Shown here: one piece after another, positions 33,738 through 48,100 of the stretch | Layout: each line of letters begins with the position of its first letter | Numbering within the stretch: position 1 is the stretch's first letter | Origin: Multifurca ochricompacta | Taxonomy: Eukaryota > Basidiomycota > Agaricomycetes > Russulales > Russulaceae | DNA: 64,000 bases | Direction: 5' to 3' | Assembly: GCA_022496185.1 (NCBI GenBank) | Contig: WTXG01000004.1 | Coordinates: 496,001 to 560,000, forward strand | Made by a program: the position numbers and the translations under genes | The notes under the pieces: generated by a model | The model's input: only the letters and a program-made list of their open reading frames with translations | Told to the model about the DNA's origin: nothing | Database searches by the model: none

Positions 33738-36700
33738 CTATATTATAACGCAATTATCAGTAAGATAACCAAAGGGCACGTGAAGATTCGACGGACCAGG
33801 GGAAGCGTTCGGGTTTTTAAGCACAGCCAGCACCGTCGCCTTCTCCTCCTCGGTGAGGCCGTCCACGAGCTGAACGAAGCCATCAATTAAAGCCTTACGA
33901 TCTCCGAGTAGTTGCTGCACGAGATGTTCGCCCCTTAGTTGTGAGACAGCAGATGAAAGCTCAAGCGTCTCAAGTACTTGTGCGGTTGCTCGGTGGTCTG
34001 ACTTTTCGCTGAGGCCAGAAAGGTCGTCAAGCAGTTGCTCACGGTATTCTCGGGATGACTGGGACCAGCGGCGGCAAGCTGCGCAAGAGCATTCGAGCGT
34101 GCGAGGCGAGCGCGTGTTGCCCAGTAGAAATAGCGACGTGCCTCTTTCCACACAACGGGTTTAGCCAACCCTTCGCTTCCATGCGACCAGTACGACTGCA
34201 AAAACATTGAGTAGTGCAGGGGAAGACGATATCGCTACTTACTCATGAAGGTCTGCATATAGCAAAGCAATCTGCTTGTATGTCGGCTGAAGAAGCGCTT
34301 CACGCTGTTCAAGCGCTTCTGTTGCTACGGCGCGCTCCTCGGGTGACTTGGATGCGTCCTTGCTGTTTCTCTTAAGGGCGGCGTACTGCGGATCCATGCG
34401 CTCCATCAACTGAACGATTTTGTCACGGCGCATCTTGATCTCTATGATACCCTCTGGCTCAAGCACACCAGCACGTGCCTCGATGTCCGCATACATCTCC
34501 ATTTGACCGTCCGCATTGATCGAGGGATCAAGCACGACCCAAGCCCCGCCGCGGAGCTCTCCGTTCGGCACAATATAGACAAAGACAGGTTGCTTGTACG
34601 CCGAAAGTCCATCAACGATTTTAGAGCCTTGCTTGAGGACTTCGTCATACATGTCTTGTTGACCACCGAGAAGCCACGCCAGTTTGCGAACACGATGAGG
34701 GGCAGGCCTTCACGGTTGAAATCAAAGATCGCTTGGGCAGTTTTGTACGCTGAGTTCGGGTACCACACCTGGCCGGCCTCCATGATGCGCTGTTCAAACG
34801 AAGCCGGGTTCGCCGGATCCGCGGGGACGACACGCTCAATGGTGCGGGTCTCAACAGCAATGACACCCATCGGAATGCCACCAAGGCGGGCCCGACCAAC
34901 GACGACGGTCTGTGCCCAACCACTCAGCGTTTCCTGGAATGATCCCTTATCAAAAAGCCGCTTAGCCACTCATTGGAGGTCTCGTCATGCTTTCCATCAA
35001 TGAACCAACGAGGGTCATAAGGGCCTTTGGGTGGGACGTAGCCAATCTCACGATCCCAAGTGTCGACAGGATCACGAATTGGGAGCTTCTCACCCTTGGC
35101 TGCGGGCACATATGACAACCACTCGAGGATGTGCGTAGCCCCTTCCAAGTCGCTACTTGCGGTGAGATGGGAGACGCCATTCTTGAACATGATTGGGTAC
35201 CACCAAGCTGTAGGTTGGATGTGTAGACTTCGCGGCCAAGGACCTTGTTGAGGGCTGGAGCGCCGGTAAGGATAATGGGTTGCCCTTCAACTTGGACTGC
35301 ACGCTCGCCAAGGCGGACGAGATAGGCTCCGATGCCAACGGATCGAGCGGTGACGAGAGTAATGGTGAAGATGTCGTCGTAGGCGCGAGAGGTTTCGCCA
35401 GCAATGAGACCAGAACCCTTCAGTGACTCGACGCCGAGGCCATCCTGGAGACCAATAATATCGGTAATCTTGTGGCGGCGTTCGCCGTCTTCGATCTCCT
35501 CCGTTCGGACAGCGCCAGCGCACTTCTCCTGAAGTTTCAGGTAGTTTTCGTGTGTAAGATAGAGATAGTTGAACCCTTTTTCAGGATGGTCTTTGTCAGT
35601 CCACGCCACCGAGAACAGGTTGAGCGCCTCTTCGCCGAGACCAATGCGGGCACCCGAGTTTGCAGAAAGATAGATACGAGGGAGACCCCGCGCGCGAGCA
35701 TATTGCGTAACCAAGTAGAAGAACTGGTCTTCTGTCGGACCGAACGAGCCAATCTTGTAGGTAATGTCGTTCGCCACGACGACAACGCTGCGGCCGTTGG
35801 GATATTCTGGAGTGCGCAAGGTGAACACCCAGCCGACCATGCCAAACGTGTTGTTGCCTGGTGCACGGTCAACTTCTGCAAGTTGGTCATGCTCGTCCAA
35901 GACGAGCTCCTTTGACTCCAGGTAGGTCTTGGGCGGGACAGTGATAAGTCGTTCGCGCGTGCCTTGGTCCACACGTTCTGTAGTGCCTTTGAGAAAAGGT
36001 CGGGGAAGTCATAGACGTAAGTAGTGCCAATGAGATGAGCCTGGTATCGCTTAGGCTGAAGGGACTCCTTCGTCGAGTAAGGCTGATTCACGGGTTGCAA
36101 GTGAAGAGGGCCCTTCTCTCCAATGGACTTCAGGATTATTGTACCCTTTTCCGTGGTAATCTCCTGATATCCATGGAAGTTGACTATGAAGCCCGAGACG
36201 TTTTCGATAATACAGCGAATGGGTGTAACATTGCCTTCGCTGTCTTCCAAGGCGATGCGGATTTCCGAACTGGTAACATGAAGTCGCCATAGACGCTTGC
36301 CATGACGCTCGATGAAGCCAGATACGCTGCCAAAACGTCTTCGTAGGTGACTGAGAGGTTGTAAATGAAGTTCATGAAGATGTGGTTGCAGTCCGAGTTA
36401 CGATACTTGACGTTCACAACCTCCAACGCGTCCAGAATACTGTGACACGACGGTCGGTCTCCGAGATAAGGTAATCCGCGGTGTTCATACTATCACGAAG
36501 GCGGCCAGGACGGATGAGGGCACGAATAAAGAAGCGATGATCGAGCTGATTCTCGCGGGCGACACCATGATATATATGGATCTGCTTGCTCTCGACGAAG
36601 CATGGCTCCAAGTTGTAGTTAGATAGCCGGCTGAGCTCAAGCTGGTAGGCCAATGCCGGCTCGATGTTGCGAATCGCCTGCTCTTCTTGCCAAACGCCAT

Positions 36701-39700
36701 TCCTGTCGCGGAGGGTGTAGTACCATGGATACTGTCCGCGACGGCAGAGAACAACGGACACGCGACGAACGCCCCGCTGGACAAGGATATGCTTCTGGTT
36801 GTTGACAAAGACATATATCTTCTCGGCCCACTCCGCATCCGCCATGTCGTCGGCCTCACTGAAAATTCGCAGAGCCAAGTTCAGGACGTTCGGGGGCTGG
36901 CTATTGATCCCATGACGCTGGCGATGCTCAGCTTCGTCGAAAAGTGGAAGAGTTTCAGCGACGTGCTCGAAGCCAGCGGTGAGGGCATCCAAGTTCGCGA
37001 AGAGGCAATGGCACCAGTGCGGACAGGCTGGGACTGATTGCGACTGATCATGTACGTGAGATCGCTAACGGAGCCATGACGACGAGGTAGTTCACTAAAT
37101 ACATTGTGAGTTGACCGTTATGGGCTGTAAGATATAGAGACGTACCCAAGCTTGTCCAAGCGCGGGGTTTGCGGTGGAGAATGTGACTGCCCGAGATTGA
37201 ACCGCCACGTAACGATGCTGGGTGCTTCGCCATCATCCGTACCATCCCCTTCTTCATAGTCAATTGAAAGAAGGGTGTACGCGCGATATGCTCGGCGCAC
37301 ATACACCTCGAAGGCAGCTTCAGACAGGATCAGTGAAAATATCATCAGCTATTTATAAAGCGTACCAAGAATAACCCACGGGTCCGCATTCGCAAAGAAT
37401 GCAGGAAGTACGTCAAATACTGTGTACCTCGAGTCACTCAATTCTCTAAGGATCTCCACTGCGGGGGTCCTGGAGGCTTGTAAGACAATCATGCATGGTG
37501 AGAATACAGTTCAGCGCTCACTTGTTCTGGCTGAGCCGGACTCTCCGTAGTAGGTATTACCTACTGAAGCCTTAAGGACCGCCTCCATCTGTATGAGACG
37601 CTCTTCGTACGACGGCATTTGGCCCGCGATCAAGACCTCCCGTGCTTTGAGCGAAACTTGGTCGACGATCGTCCTTCGAGGGCAGCAAGGTTACGAATAA
37701 CCCGAAAAGAGGGCTGTCAGAATTGGACACAGGAAGACCAACCTTCTTAACGTGGTCAAGAATAGCGAGTACGAGCTTCGCCTTGCTTTGTGCCTTGATG
37801 TGACTAAGGACGAGAGAGACGACTTTGTCGAGATCATCCTTGTGCTGCTCCCGCAGCTGAGGATGCGGGTTCAATGCTACCGCCGAACAGCTTCTCTGTA
37901 TCTGCGTAGCGCGCCAGGAGGTGCGCCATCACGTGTACTTCATGGTTTTAAGACCACCAATATAACGCTCAACGACGTCAAAGAGAGGGCTAAGCTGGGC
38001 ACGAAGCGCGGCACGCTCTTGGGACGTACGCTGTCCTGCAAGTAGTGTTCGAGAATCTTTTTTAGCCGCGAAGCTGGAAACTCCGAAGTTGGACCCTTGG
38101 ATTTGGAGGCTTCGATAGCATTACGAACTAGGTCCTCCAATTTCGATGGCATGCGGCCAGAAAGCGAGGAAAGGATTGCAGATGTTTCGGCATAGGGAAG
38201 GACCGGGTTCTTGAGCACGTCTGTAAGACCCTTAAGAGACGGTGCCATGACTGGTTGGTTGTCAAATCCCTCGAGAATGTTGGATAGAACATCAATGTAT
38301 CGTGCGAGAAGTTGGTGGGCTTGTTGCCAGTGACACCAGGTGGGCCAAAGGAGGGTAAAAGACCGTCGAACGGCTTCGCGTGCTTCACACGGGCAGGATC
38401 ATCCAGAGTAAGAATGCCGAGGATGTCACCTGGTTCAAGCGAGACGCCAGGCTGCTTTACGAAATTAACAATACCGTCCTCAGAGGCTACGAGAGGCATA
38501 TACATCTTCATGACTTCGATCTCGGCGTATGGGTCCCGGCATTGACATGATCACCACTGTCAACCAAGAAACGAACAAGCTTGCCAGGGCTAGGGCTGCG
38601 CAGTTGGGTAGGGTCGTTCTCTTGCTCAATAAGGCATGTTTTCGAATCCACCATCAGGCGCAGAGCACCAACTTCCTCACGCCAATACACTGAGTGGCTT
38701 TTGTCGTCGAGAAGTACAAGGAGGCCGCCGTCAGCGAGGGGACGAGCACCGACGGACGTGTGACTGCCATTAAGGTAGAGGGTCCAGCAGTGCGAGAGGA
38801 GCGAGTAGCTGTAAAGGAGTAGCGAGTGTTCTCATAAATGAAGTCAACGCCAAAGACTGTCTTGAGGACGTCACGAGAAGGGACTTGACCCTTGTCAAGG
38901 ATGCGTTTGTATTCGGACCAGCAGGCCTCTGATGCGAGATGAGCCTTGGTGACTGCACCGCAATTACGGCAAGCGTGTTATCAGGCGCTCAGCCGTCAAC
39001 TTGTTACTGATGAGTGAATCGAGCCAGCCAGTTGTTATGGTATTCTCTTCGAAAGCCTGGAGTTCCAGCAATTTTATGAGATACTCGACGGTGGTGCGGA
39101 AGTCACCACGAATGCTGAGCTCTTTGAGTGCAACAACCATGTTCTTCCGGCTCTCGGAGCGATCTTGACCATACGCGAAGATGTGGCCAAACTGAGAGTC
39201 GGCGAATTCGTGAAGCCCCCCAGCGCTATTAACCGAGAAATATCCCCAGACATTGGTACTAGAGCGGAAGTTGAGTTCTTGCAACGCTCCCGAAGAGGGT
39301 TTGAAACCAGCGTCCGGGTTCTCTGCAGTGATGCGAACTGCGACGACGTGGCCCTTGGGCCGTGGCTTGCGCTGCAACTGGTTCGACTCTGGCCTGACCA
39401 TATCAAAGTCGATATCTGATGTACCATGTGGTGCCACCCATAAAGCTGACGAATAGTCTTGATGCGGTGGAGGGGAATGCCCATGGACACAAGGAGTTGG
39501 GCTGCTGGAAGGTTGACGCCAGTTACCATTTCCGTGGTAGGATGCTCTACCTGAAGACGCGGGTTGAGTTCAAGGAAATAAAACACATCTTCTGCGTGGC
39601 TGTAAAGGTCTGTAAAAAAACACTCAGGAAAAGATCTCATGAACATAACGAGTGCGTCGCCCACATTCAACTGTGCCGGCACTGACATAGCCAACGAGCT

Positions 39701-40918
39701 TGGCCAAACGAACGGCGGCACGCTCCATCTCCTCGAACTTTTCAGGATTCGCGATAGTGACAGGCGCCTCCTCGATAATCTTCTGATGCCGCCGCTGAAC
39801 CGAGCAATCACGACCGAAAAGGGATATAGCGTTTCCATACTGATCCGCTAGAAGTTGTACCTCCAAATGGCGAGCCTGGCCAGCCAGCTTCATAATGAAA
39901 ATTGGGGAGCCTGCAACACCGCTTGAATCAGAAACACATACTCAGAGCCTCGCCCATATACGTACCTGGAATTTCACCTACGACAGCACTGTACGCATTC
40001 TTAAAGCCTTCCGGCGAGTCCACTTTCCGGATGCCTTTTCCACCGCCACCCTCGCTGGCCTTGATCATAACGGGCCAGCCGATCTGCTCAGCCCTTCTCA
40101 ACCCTTCCTCGACATTCGTTACACATGCATCTTTGTAAGCGTGATCGGGAACGGTGACGAAGCCAGCGTCAGACAGCACTGTTTCTGAAATGCCAGTTCC
40201 TGACCAAGCCATCGTTGGACATCTGCGCTCTGTGCAACGATGGTGCTCGAAATTTTGTCACCCAGGCTCCGCATGGCACTTCCCGGAGGACCTATAAAGA
40301 CGATCTTGTTTTTGCTCGCAGCGAGAGATTCGGGTAAACGCGGATTTTCTGAAGCATGGCCCCATCCTGCCCATACAGCATGCACCCCCGCGCGTTCAGC
40401 TACATCGACGATGAGATCCACGTTGGCGTAGTTGTTGTTGTTGGTTCCACCAGGGACTTCGACGTATCTATCAGCCATGCGGATATATTCTGCGTTGACC
40501 TTGAGATCCTCTGGGGTAGTCATTACCGTGAACTCAACAGCACGATCATCGCCAAATGTCTCGTAGCTCCATTGCCGTATGGAACGAATTTCCTTTACAG
40601 CGGCAATACCTACACAGAGAATCATATCGAAACAGAACATAGCGAGCCATATGTACGAACCATTGTTTGCTATGAGAATCTGTTTCCGGGTCAATACAGC
40701 TAAGTGATGACGTGATGTGTTCATATTGCCCACCTTTGTAATAACCGTGTGACCACCATTAGCTTTGACAAAGTCATAGACACGGCCAGCAGGAGCCTTG
40801 TCGAGCGAATTACCACCTAAAGAACGCATATATGGTGACATCATGAGCACGATTCAATGGGGAAAGCTGAAGACGAACCAATAAAGTGGGCGACTTTGGA
40901 GTGGTCGTAAGTAGCCAT
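33738..40918 (-). CDS. ACC1: acetyl-CoA carboxylase (multidomain, cytosolic)
   Basis: Makes malonyl-CoA for fatty-acid synthesis. Start [14 protein letters not shown], with one intron before [16 protein letters not shown]. Biotin carboxylase (about 40.8-39 kb): [49 protein letters not shown]. Biotin carrier site [18 protein letters not shown] (lysine of MKM at about 38.51 kb). A long central region follows, then the carboxyltransferase (about 36-34.4 kb): [28 protein letters not shown] strings, LQLGGTQ and FANWRGFS. The end is [14 protein letters not shown]. The full-length order matches fungal ACC of about 2,200 residues. At least eleven one-base frame slips are scattered through the central and carboxyltransferase parts (see findings), none in the biotin carboxylase part that I could see. 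It is divergent from TEL1. Confidence 0.95.
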
Positions 40919-42143
40919 GTCTGCGGGGGAGGAAAGAAAGTGCAGGTCAAGATGAAGAAGGCCTTTTTTGAGTAAAAATGTAAGGCATCGTCCTCGTTGT
41001 CATTCCTCGGTTCTGGGGCAAACCCCATCCCCCCAAACAAACATCTTACCCATTACATCAGCAGTCAGCGGCTAATGATGACTAGGTGTATAGTTGTTAC
41101 CCCAAAGCTTCACAGTTGATTGGCTGAAATATTTCGGCACCTGTCGCAGGATTCGTGATTCCTAATCGATCCTACAACTACAATGAAAGCAAGAGAGTGC
41201 TTTACACAAAGGTGAGTGCTCTACATAGGACTCTTCTTAGTTCAACGCTTTCAACGCTGACAGCACCCCTTGCATCCTCGGAATCTAGTAGCTCTTAACA
41301 GCTTGAAAGCTGCCATCCAGCTGACGTTAGCAACCCTCAGAGGTTCAATTCTACACTTTTCTCATCGAGGTAAAGCCCCACTCAGATCATTGTCAGACTT
41401 GTAAGGCACTTTGTCAACTTCAAGTAGATAGTTGAAGGGCCTAATAATGCCTCAGGGGTGCCGAGACCAATGGATGCCATTGACTCCCATGATATTTTGG
41501 ATCACATCAGTTGACTGAAGCGGCATGCATGATTGTTTATGAGATGACAGACTGGTACGATTGGAATGAAGCTGAGTGTATCAACCCGAGTGGATTAAGA
41601 AAGACAGCACTATGACGCAGACAAATAATCACGCGTCGCATACAAAAAGTGAGATGAACACAGAGTATGTGGTGGCGAAAAACCGTGACAGATCTTGGTA
41701 AGGCAGAAATCCGCACTTCTCAAGCCCCAATCTGCTCGTAATTACACGCACAGATTGCATTTTTCTTGGCCCTTCACCAGAACCGGAGCAGCTTGAGTAT
41801 GAAAAACGCTGCCCGGGCAGAAAGAGGCCGTATGCGACTGAAACCAAACCAAACATTGTCCGATGAGTTGGGCGTATACGTTAAATGAAATTGACTAGCA
41901 AAGCAAGGGAGTGCGAGGCGAGACCCACAAACTACGAACGCGAACACGAACACGAACACGAAAGCGAAAACGAAAGCGAAAGCGAAAAACGAAAACGGAC
42001 ACGAACGACACACAAACCAAAAGAGCCAAATACAACGCAATAGATTAGTCATCCACTTGACGGGCAACGGAACAGCGGAAGGTTGGCTGGTGCCTATTTA
42101 CGTCACTTTCTTTCTTCACTTCGAACTCATCTATGAGCTTCCC
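40919..42143. other. divergent intergenic region, ACC1 and TEL1
   Basis: 1.2 kb head-to-head space. A CGAACA/CGAAAG hexamer array lies at about 41936-42000. No conserved protein sequence, tRNA or mobile element was recognised. The open frame that runs into TEL1 from 42057 reads as leader sequence. Confidence 0.5.
41936..42000. repeat. CGAACA / CGAAAG hexanucleotide array
   Basis: About ten copies of CGAACA grading into CGAAAG and CGAAAA, 140-210 bases upstream of the TEL1 start. The sequence is purine- and A-rich on the plus strand. Confidence 0.85.
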
Positions 42144-45100
42144 ATGCACAAGACTATTAATACTCTCATTGAACAGCTAAAGTCGAATGGAGCCAAGGAA
42201 AGGCAGGCTGCAATAGCATCTCTTCGTACCACCCTTTCCCGCGATGGTGTTGTAGCCGACCTGGACAATTCCCCCAAACGTCTCGGGTGGCTTGCACTAT
42301 TTCAGGCTCTCTTCACAGCTGTCCTTACTGAAAAGTCCTTGGCTACCCAAGGGGTCAAGTCTGCTTCCGCTGCTAAAAAGAGAGTTGGAGAAGCAGCATC
42401 CGCCGTGCGATGGTTGACAGAACGAAGTGTCCACCAACTTACCCACAAAAATGTCATCAAGGCACTGCTTAATCACCTTGTACAAACCAGTTCGCACCAA
42501 GGGCTGTTATTTCTCCCAATCGCGTTGGACTATGCAAAGGCCATACGGTGTGTTTTAGACTATCCGCCTCACTTGGAACACATTGACGATGAGATGTGGG
42601 TAAAACTGACGGAAATGTGCTTCAATGTGGTGCTGGAGGACCCTCTGAGAAAGAGGCTGGTTCAAGAAGATGAAGATGGGATTGAAAACATAGGAAAGGA
42701 GACCGTGTCGAATATTATTGTCGAAGATGTTGAGGACGGGGACGGCCCCTCTACAATTATACCTGAAACCAAGAAGCGCAGGCGACGCGATGCAAGTGGA
42801 ACACCAGAACCTTCAATAGCGCGCGGCACCATCCCTCGTACTCTCCCTCGCCCTGTGTCCGTAGAGCAGATTGAATTCGCCTCGCTTCTGTCTCTTCTTA
42901 TCACTTTCCCTTCCGCCCCCCTTGTTGCTACCGAGTATCCAAACTTGGGTTCGGCTGTGTTGAACCGCCTATTAAAGTTTCTACGTCTGTATCCCTCTGA
43001 CACGTCTCTCCACCCGGACTTCATCATGATTATATCCGCGGCACTCTCCCATCTAGCCATGAACAAGCGGGATATCGTTACCCAGTTCGCCCGGCGATCG
43101 TGGGATGCTCTGCTTGGCATGTGGGGAACTAAGAACAAAGCCATGAAGGATAATCTCCTTATTGCCCTACGCACCCTTTTTCCTTTCTATACGACGCGCT
43201 ATCCCGAAGCAGGCTCCTCATCCCTTGACTTGTCTTATGTTGATGGAGTATTCCGCTTATGGCATCTATTAGATGGTGAAGCTGAGAGTCGATGGGGCAT
43301 TGACGGACTCTCGTTTGATTCCTTACGGTTAGCTCTCTGCTCAGAAAACGGTGATGAGAGTGAAAGCAAGACGGGTGCATTTGTGGCACGAACATTTCAG
43401 CATGGATGGAGCTTTGACGCGAACCAGACTGTATCGTGGGTTATCCTTGAGTTACAAGCGGATTGTGCTGAGAAAGTGTGTCATCTCGTATACAACCTCC
43501 TATATTACTTACAGTGCCTCAGCTTCATGCCCTTACAGAATCCTTTCACACCCTACCGACCCACATTCAGCGTGAAGGGAAGAGAGCGAAGTTCGACAGT
43601 CCCGTCGTGTCCTTGCTGCACCCCATTCAATCGAAGTCCACGCCGGCAGTCAGATCATATCACCTCCAAGTCCTCCTTTTCTTTATCGATCGACACTGGG
43701 CTACCTTACATGAAAGTCTCCAACAAGTCATCCTTTCGCAATTGGTCCAATTTGTCTTGTGTGATGATGCATTGATACAGTCCTGGGCGTTCCTCTGTCT
43801 TGCTGCGATAGCTGAAAATCAAGTAGCTTCTGGTGTTGCTGAAATGTCCTCGTCCTCCCTTGCGACGCCGCAAACCTGGGACCCCATCTGGACTCATGCT
43901 ATCCGAAGAGCGGACGTTCCAATCGTGTCCCGAGCTGCCTGCCATGTAGCATATACTCTCCTTTTGCACGCAGAGCATCTTCTCACCACGCAGCGCGTCC
44001 TGTCTGAAGTTGAAGCTTTCGCGAAGGACATGGACGTTCAAGGTCCCCCTTTCCCATATGATTCAGTCTGCGCTTTTGTTTCTCTCTGCTTACAAGTGGC
44101 CAACCAAGATATGCGACTGTACAGAATGCGCATTGAGGACAAAGTTCTTAGTTGGCTAGCAGATTGCTATAGCTTGCACGCTGTCCAAGACTTGAGAGGC
44201 GGCCTTGGAAGTGGAAACTCAAGAGCCCCGCGCCCTCTGACATGTGATGTGACACGCGTTCTAGGAAGCACTTGCAGTCTTCAAAGGCGTACAAGCTTGC
44301 CGTGCCGCATGCTTCTTCCAGAGTCGGTCCTCGTAAGCGCAGTCAAGGAAGAGTATCAAAGTATTGTCATCCGCGACTTTTTGCTGCACGCCCAGCTTCC
44401 CATTTTCAATCCCTTGTCAACGAAATCCGAGTTACCGAATTCAACATTCTTCGCTGCAAGTAAGGTCGGCGATTTAGTGTCCCCTGGATTAAGAGAGCGC
44501 AAGGTATCTTCTATATTGTTGAAGGTGCTTGAAGATATCGATGCAGCGGACAGAGGCACTCTCCTCAGCGCCAAGCGAGCTCGAAGTGTTGTAGACCTCT
44601 CCGTCGTAGCCTTGTCTTTCGAAGGATTGCTTATACTCAATGGGACACTGCCAAACCAGCGAGTCTTACTTGCTGCTTGTAAAGCAGCAATTGGCATCGC
44701 CCAATCTTTTACCAGTAATAAGTGGTCGCTCGAAGAAAAGGCCCTCGTGCTCTTGGGATTTGACCCCCTGGTTCATATCACCGAAGATGACGACACAGAC
44801 CCCTGGGTTGGACTACTCCAGCCCCACTCAGGGACTGGGATCAGACAGAGGGTGTTGCACCGTCTAATTGACGTCGACTTAGACGAGTGTCCCCGTTCAA
44901 CCATGCGCCGCGAACTACAAAGAGTGATCTGGCAGATCCCCGAGGTGAGCAACTCTCCGACAACTGCTATTGAATTTACAGTTGGCTAGGTGTCAGATTT
45001 CCTTACTCGATTGATGGGTGCCATGAAAACGACCCTGCAGGCTGTTTTAACTAGGATCACTGGACGCTCGCTTGCTTCAGATGGTATTGAAGCAGACGAT

Positions 45101-48100
45101 CAGGATGACTTTGGCTCTGCAGACACTATCCTCGCAACTTCTGCCGCAGAGGCACAAAGGCATACAAGTGGCCGAATCTCTGCCGAAGCAATGCTGGAGG
45201 TTTGCATGTCATTTCTCGCTATTGGATCTATCCTGCAGTCGTCGGGGGAAGAACCAACACGAGACCGGGAGCTAACTGATATCGTTCTGAACTGCGACGG
45301 CGACGAGTTCTTGCTCGCAAGCAAGGTGTACCTACTGAATGTGCGCCGCCGGGCACTCAATGTCAACCTGACGACACTGGACAACTTGCTTGTCAAATTT
45401 TCCTCACTCTCGACGCAATACATATACCAGCTCAACGATGAACTTAAAATCATGATTATCCGTTTGCTCGACTCAACTGCACACCTCTGGACACAATCCG
45501 ACCTTATTGGTAGTGATACAGTGGAGAAAGTCCGAATTTTTTTTAGGTGGCTATTGAAACTTGTACGGGTTACCAGTGATGAGGATGGTAATAGGGCGAA
45601 GACCAAAATTCGCTCTTGGAGAATTCGTGATGCTTTCGTGGCTTTTTTGGCCCGCTACATGACATTGGATCCATTCGAACGTATTTGGACCACGAGCTTA
45701 TCCTCAGATGATGACGAGGATGCCGATACCAGCAATGGCCTCCCTACTCTACCCTCTAATACCCTACCAACTATCAACAAGGATGATGACATGCGCGTCC
45801 GATTTCGGTCTGCGTATGCAAATGCGACATTGTTTAGCCTTCCCCGTTTCAGAGATGGCCAACCCATGGCTCTCTACAGCGAGGTCCATGCCAGTCTGTG
45901 TAGTGATTTGGAGATGTAAGTATCAACAGGATGGCTGCAATCTGTGACTTAATCTACTGCTTTCCAGGTATGAGCACATGCTCACCCGCTTCTTGACCTT
46001 AGGGAACATCATGGTTGTGAGCTCAGCCGTGCGTCGGGGACCGTATTGGCACGTCCTAGAAGTGTGCTTTCATAGCGAAAAGTATAATTCGCACATTCTA
46101 GCAGTGTTTCGGGGTGTCTCCGACCGTCTTGGACTAAACGGCGCTTCCCAACTTTTCGAGGTCTACATATCTCAAATCGCGTATTCTATCTTCTGGGCAG
46201 GGTTGGATTTTCTGCGCTGCCCTCCGGAGGTCCTCGGTTACAAAGACAGGAAAGCCTGTGCGGAATCGGCTTTGCATGCTTTTTCCCCGATCTACATTCT
46301 GGAGAGTGGCCATGACCCGGAAGTAGTCGCTCGGGGCCGTCGCTCTTTCGCCGACCATTGCCAGGCGGCGCAGATATCCGTTGCTGATGGCTATCACGAC
46401 TGCATCGCCAACCTTATTGGATACGAGCTTGTTTCCACCATGGATAAAATCACGGCGGAGTCACCCCTACTCGCCGACTGGCATCTCACCACCGCGGACC
46501 AGAATTGGCTTTCAGACGCTGGCGAGGCGGATATCAACTTCGAGGATCAGATGACAAACGGCATTGAAGACATTATCGTCGTTGTCTTACGTACTCTTGG
46601 AGACCAAGACTGCCAAATAATCGTTGCGGAACTCGGCAAACAGACCCCACGCGAGGGGCATGTACTCCAAGCCTTGACTGTTTACCGCACTCTGGGGGAT
46701 ATGAAAACTCACGAGGTAAACTTACCGTCCTTTAGTACTGCAACCGTACTACGGGCTCTTAAGTGGCTAGGCGACCGCATCGCGGACACTGACTCGACTT
46801 CTACTACATACCATGTAGTTCACCAGCTCCTCGCAGATATCCAGAAAACGCCTCTGGTTAACGAACAGCTTCGGTGCCTGAACGCGTTATGCCTATGGAT
46901 CTCGTGCCACTTCCGGCATTTCCGAGACCCAGTCCTTCTTCACACTCTGATTCATGGTGTTGCCTCCCTCATGGAACAGATAGATCTGGCTTTGGCCGCT
47001 AAATCGATTCTAGAGTGGGCATTTTCACAGTATACCAAAATAACCGAGAAGGATCCTCGCCTCACCGATGTCCTCATCCGACTTAGCTGGGTAGCTAATG
47101 AACACGCTGGCAGCAAGAGCCCAGCAATTGCTAAGATCGGAGCGGAGCTTCTGCATTGGTTAGAGGGCCAGATGCTTCAGCTTTCCAAGCTTCCCAGTGT
47201 CAAGAATCAGGTTATAAAAGCATTCCCCGCTTGGCCGCGCGAGCCACCCCCAGAGTTGCAGTCGGCATGCCAAGATGTTACTGCGCAGACGTTGTCATCC
47301 GTACTCTCGGACACTCGAATCACGTTAAACAAGTTCACTATAGTGCGACGGCTTTTTGACTTGTCGCTTTCGGGTAACTATCCCCAAGAACAATTCACTC
47401 GAGTTGACTTCTGGCGCCTGAAAGATTGCATACCATCCTCCCAACAGTTGCAGACGGCTGACATAGACGCATTTGCTTCGTTGCTCATCTCACACAAAGG
47501 GCAAATTCACAGCTTTGGGCTCAATCCCCTCAGTGGTCAACACCCGAAGCATCAGCCAACCGGCACCTCCAGGAGCAGAGGGTTGAAGACATCCATCGTC
47601 GAGTCGCCGCTTTCCGCCGAGCGCTCAATCATGGAGCTTCTTTTAGCCATGCTTGATTCGGGTATGCCCTCGAAGGTACACATGGCGTATCATATACTGC
47701 GGACTCTCCCCTCTGAAAGCCTACGTGATTCTGAATCATGGACGATGAATCATAGCACTGAACTTAGTTATTTCCTCGGTCGCTCACGCGGATCGATGAT
47801 AAGGCCTCCCGCGCGACTTGACCTTCTTTTAACTTCGGATGTTTATGTGAACATGGCCCGGGACTTCCGGGCTTGGATTAGACTTTTGCAACCTCCTTTG
47901 CGACGTTCTTGCCCGCCACAACCCTTTCTACTCTCGGCTCCCCACTATTTTGCAAGCTGAATCGGATTTCGCAAACAGGTAACGCCAGTACTTGTCCATG
48001 CTCTTCTTTCCATATCAGACAAGGGCTCTGCAGCTAATGGATCCCCGCGCGATATTCTCTCTCAATTTCTCTCGCGCGTCCTGAACTCGACTCTGTCTGA

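Noticed and set aside
40919..42143. Transposon or mobile element in the ACC1-TEL1 intergenic region.
   Set aside because: No terminal repeats, target duplications or transposase-like sequence; only simple hexamer repeats.
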